Shown in pieces: positions 15,766 through 23,125 of a stretch of 64,000 bases of DNA. Source of the DNA: Streptomyces sulphureus DSM 40104. GTDB lineage: Bacteria; Actinomycetota; Actinomycetes; Streptomycetales; Streptomycetaceae. The translations under genes were made by a program, and so were the position numbers. Under the pieces are notes generated by a model that saw nothing but the letters and a program-made list of their open reading frames with translations, was not told the DNA's origin and ran no database searches. The DNA lies in contig NZ_KB905821.1 in the NCBI RefSeq assembly GCF_000381025.1, positions 285,538 through 349,537 of the forward strand, given 5' to 3'. The stretch's first letter is position 1. The number at the start of each line of letters is the position of its first letter.

Positions 15766-17625
15766 ATGGCCAGGTGCGGATGCGGCGGCACGTGCTCGTG
15801 CGTGCTGGAGGTCGAGGAGCCGCTGACCAAGTCGGGCAATGGCACGGTCTCCTCGCCGTGGCGGCTCGGCGTGAGCCTCGGCGGGCTGCTGGCGGACGCG
15901 GCCGGCCAGGGGCTGAAGTGGGACGCTGGCAGCGAGAAGTTGAACGTGTGCCTCTCGCGCGACAGCGGCAACTCTTTGCGGTTCGGCGGGGACGGGTGCC
16001 TGTACGCCCCGGGCGGGGACACCCCCGTACCCGAGGTGTGTGCGCGGCCGATCGAGTCGCTTCCGGAGGCGCCCGGGGTGGTCGGGGCGGAAGCGCTTGC
16101 GGGGCTGCATGGGCCGTACTCCTCCCCTCACAGTCTGGAGTACTGCCTGGCGCAGGGATTCGATCTCGTCGGGTTCTGCGTCGCCACCAGCTCGGATGAC
16201 GTGGGTGTCGTGTCCGATTACTGGGATCACTACCTGAGCATCGGCCGCACCAACCTCTACGTCTCGCAGGACATCCGGCGCGTCAGCTCCTCCACTATCA
16301 AGAGCATCTACAGCTACGCGGGCGACGAAAACGACCCCGTCGCCTACAACCCCGGCGACAGCTTCCCCATCGCCGACCGCACCGATCGGCGTGGCGGCTG
16401 GTGGGGCTGGCTGGCGCCCCGCTACTACCAGCCGCTGGTCGGCGAGTTCTTGGCGCGGATCGACGGCAAGGCGGTGGCGCTCATGGACTGCTCGCCGCAT
16501 CCGGAGGATGCCACCTATCCGGAGTCGGTCGCGCTCATCGGCGCGGTCCGCGCCGTACAGCAGTACTGCGCGCAGTCGTGGGCGATGATCGGGGTCCGCG
16601 AGATCGAGAACGCGGAAACGGTGGCCGCCGCTGGCATCACCCCTGTGATGATGCCTCTCGAACCCGACACGTGGGGCTCGGACGAGCTGCCCTACCCCGT
16701 AGAGGACCTCACCGGCGCCGGCATCGAGTGGATGGTCCTCTCGTACTTCCACGCCGATTCGGTGTTCACCGCTTACAAGGATGCCGGTATCCAGGTGCTG
16801 ATGTGGGGCGACTCGCGGCACTCTACTCGCGCCCGTATCGAGGGCCTCGGTATCCGCGGCGGCTACATGCTGGACCCCTTGTACTACCGGGGCGGTACTC
16901 CTGGCGCCAGCGAGTACGGGTACCGGAGTGAGCATGACCCGTGGGAGCACCGCAGGCCGGCCAGCGGGCAGTTGACGCACCGCACTGACCAGCACGATGT
17001 TCTCAGCACGCCCGGTCTGGTGCGGGGCCGTGCCGAGGGGGACGAGCAGGGGCTCATCCTGCCGGCCGGATTCGGGTCGGATATGGGGCGCCCGGCTGTG
17101 CTGTGCGGCTGGGAGTGCCCTCTCACTGACCCGGAGAACTACCGCATCACCTGGGAAATGAAATGGAATGCGATGGCGCCGGTGGCCGCCCGGGCGAAGA
17201 TGGGCATTCTTTTCGGCGCTGAGACGGACGCGAATCCGTATGCGTGGCCGGACGACCCCGAGATTAATCCTGCCGGTTTCCCGGAGGGGCAGAAGACCTT
17301 GTATCGGGCGTATCAACGACAGAACGGCGAAATCGGTATCGGCAAGTGGGCCGCGCAGGACGCCGAGATCGAGTACCTGGCCACGGCGTCCACTCCAGCT
17401 CCGGAGCAGGGCGTGTATGACCATTATGACCTGGAGGTCGAGGGCGCCAAGATCACGTTCACGCGGACCATGGCCGACGGCACCCAGCACACGGTGACAG
17501 CCGAAGACGACCAGTATCGCGGCGGATATTTCTGGATCGAGAAAGAGGAATCTTTCGAGGGCCAGGATGCGAATCGCTTCCAGGGGAAATTCCGCAACGT
17601 CGCCTACTATCGACAAGGAGAATAG
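15766..17625 (+). CDS. Tail fibre / receptor-binding protein with GDPD-like barrel
   Basis: A 619-residue protein with ATG at 15766 and GGAGAGGAG upstream. The short Cys-rich start MARCGCGGTCSC attaches to an N-terminal module of about 100 residues. Residues about 105-330 resemble a glycerophosphodiester phosphodiesterase TIM barrel (GLHGPYSSPHSLEYCLAQGF, then AVALMDCSPHP, MIGVREIENAETVAAAGI, VLMWGDSR). The usual ENT, E-x-D and HD catalytic groups are altered, so it may bind teichoic-acid-like polymers rather than cut them. The last 190 residues form a beta domain (ITFTRTMADGTQHTVTAEDD). Such barrels are common in Streptomyces phage fibres. Confidence 0.65.
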   Translation: MARCGCGGTCSCVLEVEEPLTKSGNGTVSSPWRLGVSLGGLLADAAGQGLKWDAGSEKLNVCLSRDSGNSLRFGGDGCLYAPGGDTPVPEVCARPIESLPEAPGVVGAEALAGLHGPYSSPHSLEYCLAQGFDLVGFCVATSSDDVGVVSDYWDHYLSIGRTNLYVSQDIRRVSSSTIKSIYSYAGDENDPVAYNPGDSFPIADRTDRRGGWWGWLAPRYYQPLVGEFLARIDGKAVALMDCSPHPEDATYPESVALIGAVRAVQQYCAQSWAMIGVREIENAETVAAAGITPVMMPLEPDTWGSDELPYPVEDLTGAGIEWMVLSYFHADSVFTAYKDAGIQVLMWGDSRHSTRARIEGLGIRGGYMLDPLYYRGGTPGASEYGYRSEHDPWEHRRPASGQLTHRTDQHDVLSTPGLVRGRAEGDEQGLILPAGFGSDMGRPAVLCGWECPLTDPENYRITWEMKWNAMAPVAARAKMGILFGAETDANPYAWPDDPEINPAGFPEGQKTLYRAYQRQNGEIGIGKWAAQDAEIEYLATASTPAPEQGVYDHYDLEVEGAKITFTRTMADGTQHTVTAEDDQYRGGYFWIEKEESFEGQDANRFQGKFRNVAYYRQGE

Positions 17626-18458
17626 TGGCTACTCCATTGACCGCGGATGCGCTGGTGTCTGCACTCCGCTCCGAGGGAGTGCATGTGACCGGCCGGTCCG
17701 GATGGCGCACCCACAACAGAAATTCCGTGGATGCGTGGGGCGGTGTGAATGGAGTGATGATCCACCACACGGCCGGACGGGACTCGCTGGACCTCGTATA
17801 CGGCGGACGCGCGGATCTGCCGGGGCCGCTCGCGCACACTCACCTCGCGAAGGACGGCACGGCGACGATGGTGGGCCACGGCCGCGCCAACCACGCCGGC
17901 AGGGTGGCGCAGAACGCCTTCGACGCGGTGGTGGCCGAGTCGTCCACGCATCCGGCCCCGTCTGCCGCGTCCGGCACGGTCGACGGCAACGCCCACTTTT
18001 ACGGGATCGAGATCGAGAACCTCGGCACGTCCGGGGACCCGTACCCGGCCGTGCAGTACGACGCGGCGGTGCGGTGGGCGGCGGCGATCTGCCGCGCGCA
18101 CGGCTGGGGCGCCCACTCAGTGGTGGGTCACAAGGAGACCAGCGTCGAGGGGAAGATCGACCCCAGCTTCGACATGGACCGATTCCGCGCAGACGTGGCC
18201 GCTCGACTCGCGGGCGACCCTGACGAAGAGGACGACATGAAGCTCAACGACCAAGTGAAGATCGCCGATTGGGTATCCGACGCCTTCCCGAACCAGGAAG
18301 GGCTCCAAGACGGGCAGATCTCCGTGCAGACCGCTCTCGGCTCCGGCTACGGGTACGCACACATCGCCGCCGACGCCTCGAAGGAGATCCTCGCTCAACT
18401 CATTGCGCAGCAGAAGGTCTTGGACAAGCTCGTGGCCGCACTCGCAGACGAGGGCTAA
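17625..18458 (+). CDS. Endolysin: N-acetylmuramoyl-L-alanine amidase (Amidase_2/PGRP type)
   Basis: A 277-residue protein with GTG sharing a base with the preceding TAG. Residues about 25-190 form a PGRP-type zinc amidase: GVNGVMIHHTAG gives the first histidine ligand, NAHFYGIEIENLG the core strand, and HSVVGHKETSVEGKIDPSFD the second ligand region and substrate loop. It cuts the amide bond between muramic acid and the stem peptide to release phage. After an acidic hinge (GDPDEEDD) the last 70 residues are a small helical region with no recognised cell-wall-binding motif. A holin-like gene follows directly. Confidence 0.85.
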   Translation: MATPLTADALVSALRSEGVHVTGRSGWRTHNRNSVDAWGGVNGVMIHHTAGRDSLDLVYGGRADLPGPLAHTHLAKDGTATMVGHGRANHAGRVAQNAFDAVVAESSTHPAPSAASGTVDGNAHFYGIEIENLGTSGDPYPAVQYDAAVRWAAAICRAHGWGAHSVVGHKETSVEGKIDPSFDMDRFRADVAARLAGDPDEEDDMKLNDQVKIADWVSDAFPNQEGLQDGQISVQTALGSGYGYAHIAADASKEILAQLIAQQKVLDKLVAALADEG

Positions 18459-18740
18459 ATGAGTACGCCGGATCCTTCCGTAGCTGTTGAGCTGGAACGC
18501 CTCCGTGGGGTCACTGAGGCCGGTTTCGCGCGTCTCGACGGGCGTCTGGATGTGGTGCTTCAGCGGACGGATCGGGCGGAGCAAGATGTGCGGCAGCTCC
18601 GTGAGGATCATGACAAGGACATCGCGGAGCTGCGCACGGCGGTGGAGGAGTTGAGGCGCGGGCGGTGGCCTCTGCCGTCGATCGCGGCGTTGTCCGGGGT
18701 GGGGGCGTTGGTGGTGTCGCTGTACGAGCGCCTCGGATGA
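18459..18740 (+). CDS. Holin-like coiled-coil protein with C-terminal membrane segment
   Basis: A 93-residue protein starting with the ATG directly after the endolysin TAA. Residues 8-67 form a charged coiled coil (ELERLRGVTEAGFARLDGRL, EQDVRQLREDHDKDIAELR), and residues 72-90 are a hydrophobic segment (LPSIAALSGVGALVVSLY). This topology is shared by holins or holin partners of Streptomyces phages. It would permeabilise the membrane for the endolysin. The family is short and poorly conserved, so the assignment rests on order and topology. Confidence 0.6.
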   Translation: MSTPDPSVAVELERLRGVTEAGFARLDGRLDVVLQRTDRAEQDVRQLREDHDKDIAELRTAVEELRRGRWPLPSIAALSGVGALVVSLYERLG

Positions 18741-18751
18741 AAGCCCCCGCC

Positions 18752-18962
18752 GGAGCCATCCCCGCGTGCGCGGGGAGCATCGACCTGGCCGAATGAAGCC
18801 CGGAGCAACAGGCGGGCCACCCCCGCACGCGCGGGAGCATGCGGAGCCGGGGCACGTCATGGTGTCGACGGACGGACCACCCCCGCACGCGCGGGGAGCA
18901 TTACCTGGACCAGTGGGGAGACAGGTTCGATCTCGGACCACCCCCGCACGCGCGGGGAGCAT
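18752..18962 (-). CRISPR. Type I-E-like CRISPR mini-array, 4 repeats and 3 spacers
   Basis: Repeats lie at 18752-18780, 18813-18840, 18873-18901 and 18934-18962. Three are 29 bases and the second is 28, with one base missing. All three spacers (18781-18812, 18841-18872, 18902-18933) are exactly 32 bases, the type I-E period. Read on the minus strand the repeat begins ATGCTCCCCGCGC, has the CCCCGCGCGTGCGGGG hairpin and ends GTGGTCCG, like known Streptomyces I-E repeats. The most divergent copy (18752) is then at the leader-distal end, as expected, and the leader would be at 18963 onward. No cas genes are present in the window, so processing would need a system elsewhere. Confidence 0.85.
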
Positions 18963-19264
18963 ACTTCCTGACCTGCGGTGTTGGCGGTGCTGGTGCACCG
19001 TCGAGCTGATCACTGTACCGACACCGGCTCGCGTGCCGCAGCCGTTTCGTCTCGCTCCCCTTCGGGAGGGCGAGGGGTCCGGACGTGTCTACCGCTCGGC
19101 GTGGGGCGCCGCGACACGTCGCCCGCTCTCCTACAGGAGGGCCGGGGCTTTCTGCGAGCGGGAGACCATCAAAATCGGGCAGATGGTGGGGACTTCAACC
19201 CCTGCTCACCGGCGTCAGGAGAGCGTACCGTTCCGAGTATCGAAGTCGAGAACGGAGCGCCGAC
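18963..19264. other. Gene-free stretch: possible CRISPR leader and XRE promoter region
   Basis: About 300 bases without a convincing gene. The first part would be the leader of the minus-strand CRISPR array. The second must hold the promoter of the XRE gene at 19265. No AT-rich leader typical of I-E arrays is evident, and no tRNA or clear hairpin was found. Confidence 0.4.
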
Positions 19265-20497
19265 ATGCCCCACACCGACGAAGAGGACTTCAGCGCTGGG
19301 GAGCGCATCCGCAGGCTCCGCGAGTCGCGGGGCATGAGCCGCCCCGTCCTCGCCGGGCTGTGCGGACGCGGCCCCGACTGGCTCAAGAAGATCGAAGCGG
19401 GGGATCGGCCACTCGACTCCTACACACTGCTACTCCGTCTCGCCGCAGCTCTCCAGCTCTCGGACCTCTCGGCGCTCACGGGAGGAAACGAGAGGATCGC
19501 CCAACCGGTGCCCACAGGCAGGCTCAACCACCCGGCCATGCCGGCTATCTGGGCAGCCGTGATGAATCGCAGCCTCGTCGCGTCGGCCGTATCCATCGAC
19601 GTCTCCGAGCTGCAAGGACGTATCGATCAGACATGGCGGTTGTGGCACACCTCGGCGCACAACCGTACCGAAGTGGGCGAGCTGCTGCCCGAGTTGATCC
19701 GCGACGCCGAGAGAGCAGCCAGCGGTCTCGACGGCACGGAGCGCCGGGCGGCTCTCGTCGCGCTCTCCGACGTGTACCGCTTGACGGGGCAGGCGACGGC
19801 CTACGTAGCCCCGGGAGAGCTGGCCTGGGTTGTCGCCGACCGTGCGCTGTCCGCTGCGCAGCAGGCCGACGACCCTGCCGCGATAGCTGTCGCGGCGTGG
19901 AACATGGGGAACATCCTCCGCGAGACCTCTTATCCGGAGGAGGCCCTCCGAACGGCGATCGAGGCTTCGGATCTGCTACGCCCGCACCTGGACGAGGCTC
20001 CCGAGGACTGGCGTGGCGTATACGGCGCACTTCAACTGCACGCGGCGGTGACGTGCGCCCGTGGCGGTCGTGAGGCAGACGCGTGGCGATACTGGGATGC
20101 CGGGCATCAGGTGGCCAAGTCCCTACCGTCCTCGTATGTGCATCTCAGCACCGTTTTCGGCCGGGCCAACGTCGACTTCCACGCGGTGTCCGTAGCGACG
20201 GATCTGCGGACATCACGGCAAGCCTTGGCCCTCGCCGACGACATCGACCCTGACGTGATGCCCTCGACCGAACGACGAGCACGCCTGTGGGTGGAAGTGG
20301 CACGCGGCCATCTCCAGCGAGGCGACGTCACGGCTGCCCTGCACGTGATGCAGCGCGCCCACGGCATCGGTACCGAGACCGTGGCCTATACCCCCTCGGC
20401 CCGCACTGCGGTGGCGCACCTGTGGCGTAAGGCTCCGAAAGCATTCCGTGCTGAGGCGAGCGAACTCGCCTCAGCAGTGGGAGTCACCACCCTGTAG
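19265..20497 (+). CDS. XRE-family helix-turn-helix regulator with TPR-like C-terminus
   Basis: A 410-residue protein starting at ATG 19265 (GGAGC upstream); the open frame extends further left but without conserved sequence. Residues 11-60 form the HTH domain (GERIRRLRESRGMSRPVLAG, LKKIEAGDRP). From about 110 to the end there is a helical TPR-like array (AAWNMGNILRETSYPEEALR, RARLWVEVARGHLQRGDV). This is the common two-part architecture of Streptomyces regulators that respond to small ligands or peptides. It probably controls the three small genes that follow. Whether it acts as a prophage repressor is unknown. Confidence 0.8.
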   Translation: MPHTDEEDFSAGERIRRLRESRGMSRPVLAGLCGRGPDWLKKIEAGDRPLDSYTLLLRLAAALQLSDLSALTGGNERIAQPVPTGRLNHPAMPAIWAAVMNRSLVASAVSIDVSELQGRIDQTWRLWHTSAHNRTEVGELLPELIRDAERAASGLDGTERRAALVALSDVYRLTGQATAYVAPGELAWVVADRALSAAQQADDPAAIAVAAWNMGNILRETSYPEEALRTAIEASDLLRPHLDEAPEDWRGVYGALQLHAAVTCARGGREADAWRYWDAGHQVAKSLPSSYVHLSTVFGRANVDFHAVSVATDLRTSRQALALADDIDPDVMPSTERRARLWVEVARGHLQRGDVTAALHVMQRAHGIGTETVAYTPSARTAVAHLWRKAPKAFRAEASELASAVGVTTL

Positions 20498-20589
20498 GGG
20501 ACGGTTCGGGACGGGGGGACAGACTGTCCCCCTCGCGAAGCTGTGCTGCTTCTACGGTCACTGCCCGGCGACCGAGAAGAAGGAGCAGC

Positions 20590-20811
20590 ATGGATATCGT
20601 CCACGGCTGGCATGCCTCGCCCCAGAAGCGTGCCCCCGCGACGTGTGATCGAGTAACAGGCGAGATCCGGGTCCCGCTGTCGATGTTCAAACGGGACGAT
20701 CATCTGGGGGACGTGCCGCTTGTCCTCTCCCGTGTAGAGGGCGAGCTGCTGCACGCTGCTCTATCCCGATGGCTCAACCCGAACCTACGGGCGCCGGGGA
20801 TGGCCTCGTGA
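20590..20811 (+). CDS. Small conserved hypothetical protein
   Basis: A 73-residue protein with AGGAG four bases before its ATG. It contains TGEIRVPLSMFKRDDH and VEGELLHAALSRWL segments and no recognised domain. Its TGA overlaps the GTG of the next gene (GTGA), so the three small genes from 20590 to 21280 are one translationally coupled unit. Small genes of this type often follow XRE regulators in Streptomyces. Confidence 0.6.
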   Translation: MDIVHGWHASPQKRAPATCDRVTGEIRVPLSMFKRDDHLGDVPLVLSRVEGELLHAALSRWLNPNLRAPGMAS

Positions 20812-21038
20812 CCACTGACATCCCCAGCATGAGCACGCCGAGGCGGGGTGATTTGGTGATCGACCGTCTGACCGGGCGTCTCGGTGTGGTGGAGGAGGTG
20901 CGGCCGCACGAGGTCCGGCTGCGTCCTCTGCCGGAGGGTGTCGGCCCGGCGTGGAGCACCACTCCGGCATCGGTACGCCGTGCTGAAGACCGCGAGGTCC
21001 TGAGCGCTCTTCGTTCTCGTGGGCGGGAGGTCCGGTGA
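20808..21038 (+). CDS. Small conserved hypothetical protein
   Basis: A 76-residue protein. The GTG at 20808 overlapping the previous stop is chosen over an earlier in-frame ATG at 20769, because it gives the standard GTGA coupling; an ATG at 20829 is also possible. The fold is beta-rich (RRGDLVIDRLTGRLGVVEEV), reminiscent of small SH3-like barrels, and ends RAEDREVLSALRSRGREVR. Function unknown. Confidence 0.55.
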   Translation: MTTDIPSMSTPRRGDLVIDRLTGRLGVVEEVRPHEVRLRPLPEGVGPAWSTTPASVRRAEDREVLSALRSRGREVR

Positions 21039-21280
21039 TCACTCGGACGCTGTGGGACGTCGTCTGCACCACCCAGGCCGGCGGTCGTGAGTGCGAGGCG
21101 GAGGCCAACGCCCTGCCCTCGGAGGCGAGTGCGGACGCCTGGCGCGACCGCCACTACCGGGAGACCGGGCACACCCACTACCTGCGTATCCAGGCGGACA
21201 ACGAGGACCTCGGCCAAGCCCCGGTGCACGCGGCGCCGTTGAGGCCGGGCCTGCGCGCGGTGGCGGAGCCGGAGGCGTAG
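21035..21280 (+). CDS. Small conserved hypothetical protein (DUF7848-like)
   Basis: An 81-residue protein, coupled to the preceding gene by GTGA. It resembles a widespread Streptomyces family with a paired Cys motif and a conserved W/H pattern: VVCTTQAGGRECEAEANALP and AWRDRHYRETGHTHYLRIQAD. The two cysteines and several histidines could bind a metal. Function unknown. Confidence 0.6.
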   Translation: MITRTLWDVVCTTQAGGRECEAEANALPSEASADAWRDRHYRETGHTHYLRIQADNEDLGQAPVHAAPLRPGLRAVAEPEA

Positions 21281-21357
21281 TTCGGCGGCGGGATGGGGCC
21301 CGGCGGGGGGCTGCTCCATCACCCCTGAACTCCCGGCGGCAGAGGCTCCCGGGAAAG

Positions 21358-21398
21358 GCTCCGCCGCGTCGGCCTCGGAGACATCGACGCGGCGGAGC
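21358..21398 (+). promoter_or_regulatory. Conserved leader hairpin of TPR gene 1
   Basis: GCTCCGCCGCGTC (21358-21370) and GACGCGGCGGAGC (21386-21398) form a perfect 13-bp inverted repeat with a 15-base spacer. It ends 30 bases before the start of the TPR gene. A related element with the same left arm and the same CGGAGCACCACACCAC flank precedes the paralogue at 23126, so it is a conserved operator or 5' leader and not a terminator for the small genes. Confidence 0.6.
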
Positions 21399-21428
21399 AC
21401 CACACCACACCTGACAAAGGGGGGACCT

Positions 21429-22751
21429 ATGTCCGATACCGACACCGATCCGGGCGACGACGCCGAGCACGTCTACCGCACCGTCGCCGCCGCGCCGATG
21501 CCGCGTCCGCGGCTGGAGAGCATCGCGGCCGGAGCCGGCGGCTGGGACCGCGCCCGCACCCACGGTGCACTCGGCCAAGCCACCGCCGAGGGACACCTCG
21601 TGCCCTCCGTGGACGAGGTCGGCACGCTCGCCGAAGTACCCGACCGCGACCGGGCCCAGCGCGGCGCTGCCGAACTCCCGGACGCACATCGCGAGGAGAT
21701 CGCCCGGCGCATCGCGGACGACTTCCTGCTGCGCGCGACCGCCGCCGAGCACCTCCTGGCGCCGTGGCATCGGGCGACCGCGCGCACCATCGAGTACGCG
21801 CCCGCGCCCGACATGCGCGACGGCTTCGACACCGCCACCCGTGCAAGGAGTTGGCTCGCCGCCTCGACCGACGACCTCCAAGTCCTCCTCGAGGAAGCCG
21901 CGCGCCGCCGCTGGTGGCATTGGGTCTGGCAGGCTGTGCATGCCTTCTGGCCGCACTGGCACCTCGCCCGCCCCCTCACCCTCGCCCGTCAGGTGCACGA
22001 GGACGCCGTCCTCGCCGCCCAGCGCGACGGTGCGCGCGTCGGGGAACGGGAGATGCTCACCAGCCTCGCGGTGATCCTGCGCAGCCAGGGCGAGCACGAG
22101 CAGGCCCTGACCGCCTCCGGGCGCGCGCTGACGTCCGCCCGCGAGGACGAAGATGCGCGTGCGGAGGCGCAGGCGACCAACCAGCACGGCAGCATCCTCC
22201 TCGACGCCGGCAGGCCGTTGGAGGCGCGACCCCATCTTGAGCAGGCCCTCGCCCTGCGGTCCGATCTGGTCGAGCAGGCTCGCGCGCACGTCGAGCGGCA
22301 CCAGGGCGCCGGCGCTGGCGAAGTGCGGACCTTCCGCAGGCAGGTGGGGCTGACCCTCGTCACCCTCGGCCGCACGGAACAGGCACTCGGCAACCCCGCC
22401 GCGGCGGTGCGGTACCTGAGGGAGGCCGCCGACGCCCTGGAGGAGGCAGGCGACACACACGACCACGGGCGCGCGCTCGCCTACCTCGCCGCGGCGACGG
22501 CCGCACGCGGCGGCGGACGCCTCCGCGAAGCCGCCGAACTCTACGACCACGCCGAGCAGGCGTTCACCACGGCCGGCAGCACGGCGTGGTGGGCCCGCGT
22601 GCGCCTCCTCCGAGGACGAACCGCCCTGGACGCTGGCCAACACGAAGCTGCCAGGGAGGAGTTCACCGAGGCCGCCCGCCGCTTCGCCCTCGCACCAGAC
22701 ACGATGACGCCCCAAGACCGCGAACACCTCACCACCGGCCTGACCCAGTAG
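21429..22751 (+). CDS. TPR-repeat protein, copy 1
   Basis: A 440-residue protein with AAAGGGGGG upstream of ATG 21429. The N-terminal 110 residues (MPRPRLESIAAGAGG, EEIARRIADDFLLRATAAEH) form a compact helical region that might be a winged-helix remnant. From about 190 to the end there are TPR units with typical helix pairs (LRSQGEHEQALTASGRALTS, GNPAAAVRYLREAADALEEA, GQHEAAREEFTEAARRF). It is clearly paralogous to the protein at 23126. No effector domain is visible. Such proteins usually act as peptide- or protein-binding regulators; a role in phage control or host defence is possible but unproven. Confidence 0.7.
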   Translation: MSDTDTDPGDDAEHVYRTVAAAPMPRPRLESIAAGAGGWDRARTHGALGQATAEGHLVPSVDEVGTLAEVPDRDRAQRGAAELPDAHREEIARRIADDFLLRATAAEHLLAPWHRATARTIEYAPAPDMRDGFDTATRARSWLAASTDDLQVLLEEAARRRWWHWVWQAVHAFWPHWHLARPLTLARQVHEDAVLAAQRDGARVGEREMLTSLAVILRSQGEHEQALTASGRALTSAREDEDARAEAQATNQHGSILLDAGRPLEARPHLEQALALRSDLVEQARAHVERHQGAGAGEVRTFRRQVGLTLVTLGRTEQALGNPAAAVRYLREAADALEEAGDTHDHGRALAYLAAATAARGGGRLREAAELYDHAEQAFTTAGSTAWWARVRLLRGRTALDAGQHEAAREEFTEAARRFALAPDTMTPQDREHLTTGLTQ

Positions 22752-22782
22752 CCCACCACCACCGCACACACAGGAGACGCAC

Positions 22783-22923
22783 ATGCCCACCGACAAGCCC
22801 GAGCCCGCCAGCGACGACGAGGTCTTCGAGGCGGTGAAGAACCTCAACCAGGCCAAGGACGACGACGAGCGCTGGGCAGCCGCTGAGGAGCTCGCCAAGA
22901 TGCGGCGAGAAGGCCGAGCCTGA
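22783..22923 (+). CDS. Small acidic peptide between the TPR paralogues
   Basis: A 46-residue frame starting at ATG 22783 with AGGAG seven bases upstream and ending EELAKMRREGRA. It is highly charged and helical (VFEAVKNLNQAKDDDERWAA). The clear ribosome site and its place 31 bases after the TPR gene argue that it is translated. A ligand or partner of the adjacent TPR protein is an attractive but untested idea. Confidence 0.5.
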   Translation: MPTDKPEPASDDEVFEAVKNLNQAKDDDERWAAAEELAKMRREGRA

Positions 22924-23050
22924 CCACCGCTCGCGCCCGGTCGACTGGTCATCCCCGGGCGCGAGCGGTCCCCGCCCCGTCCGCACGCCACCCCCCGTGG
23001 CGCACGGACGGGGCCCTCAACGCCCTGAGCTCGCGGTGCTCGGGGCCAAA

Positions 23051-23089
23051 GCTCCGCCGCGTCACCTCGCAGACATGACACAGCGGAGC
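23051..23089 (+). promoter_or_regulatory. Conserved leader element of TPR gene 2
   Basis: The left arm GCTCCGCCGCGTC (23051-23063) is identical to that upstream of TPR gene 1, and the right arm GACACAGCGGAGC (23077-23089) differs from perfect pairing at two positions. It is followed by ACCACACCACC, as in copy 1, and lies 36 bases before the TTG start. This supports a shared control signal. Confidence 0.55.
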
Positions 23090-23125
23090 ACCACACCACC
23101 ACCGATCTATCGACGAGGGGGGAAC

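Noticed and set aside
18963..19264. Further degenerate CRISPR repeats to the right of the array
   Set aside because: No additional copy of the CCCCGCGC...GCGGGG hairpin occurs at the 61-base period.
18766..20073. A coding frame running through the CRISPR repeats
   Set aside because: The repeat and spacer periodicity explains the open frame, and the XRE gene in another frame is conserved.
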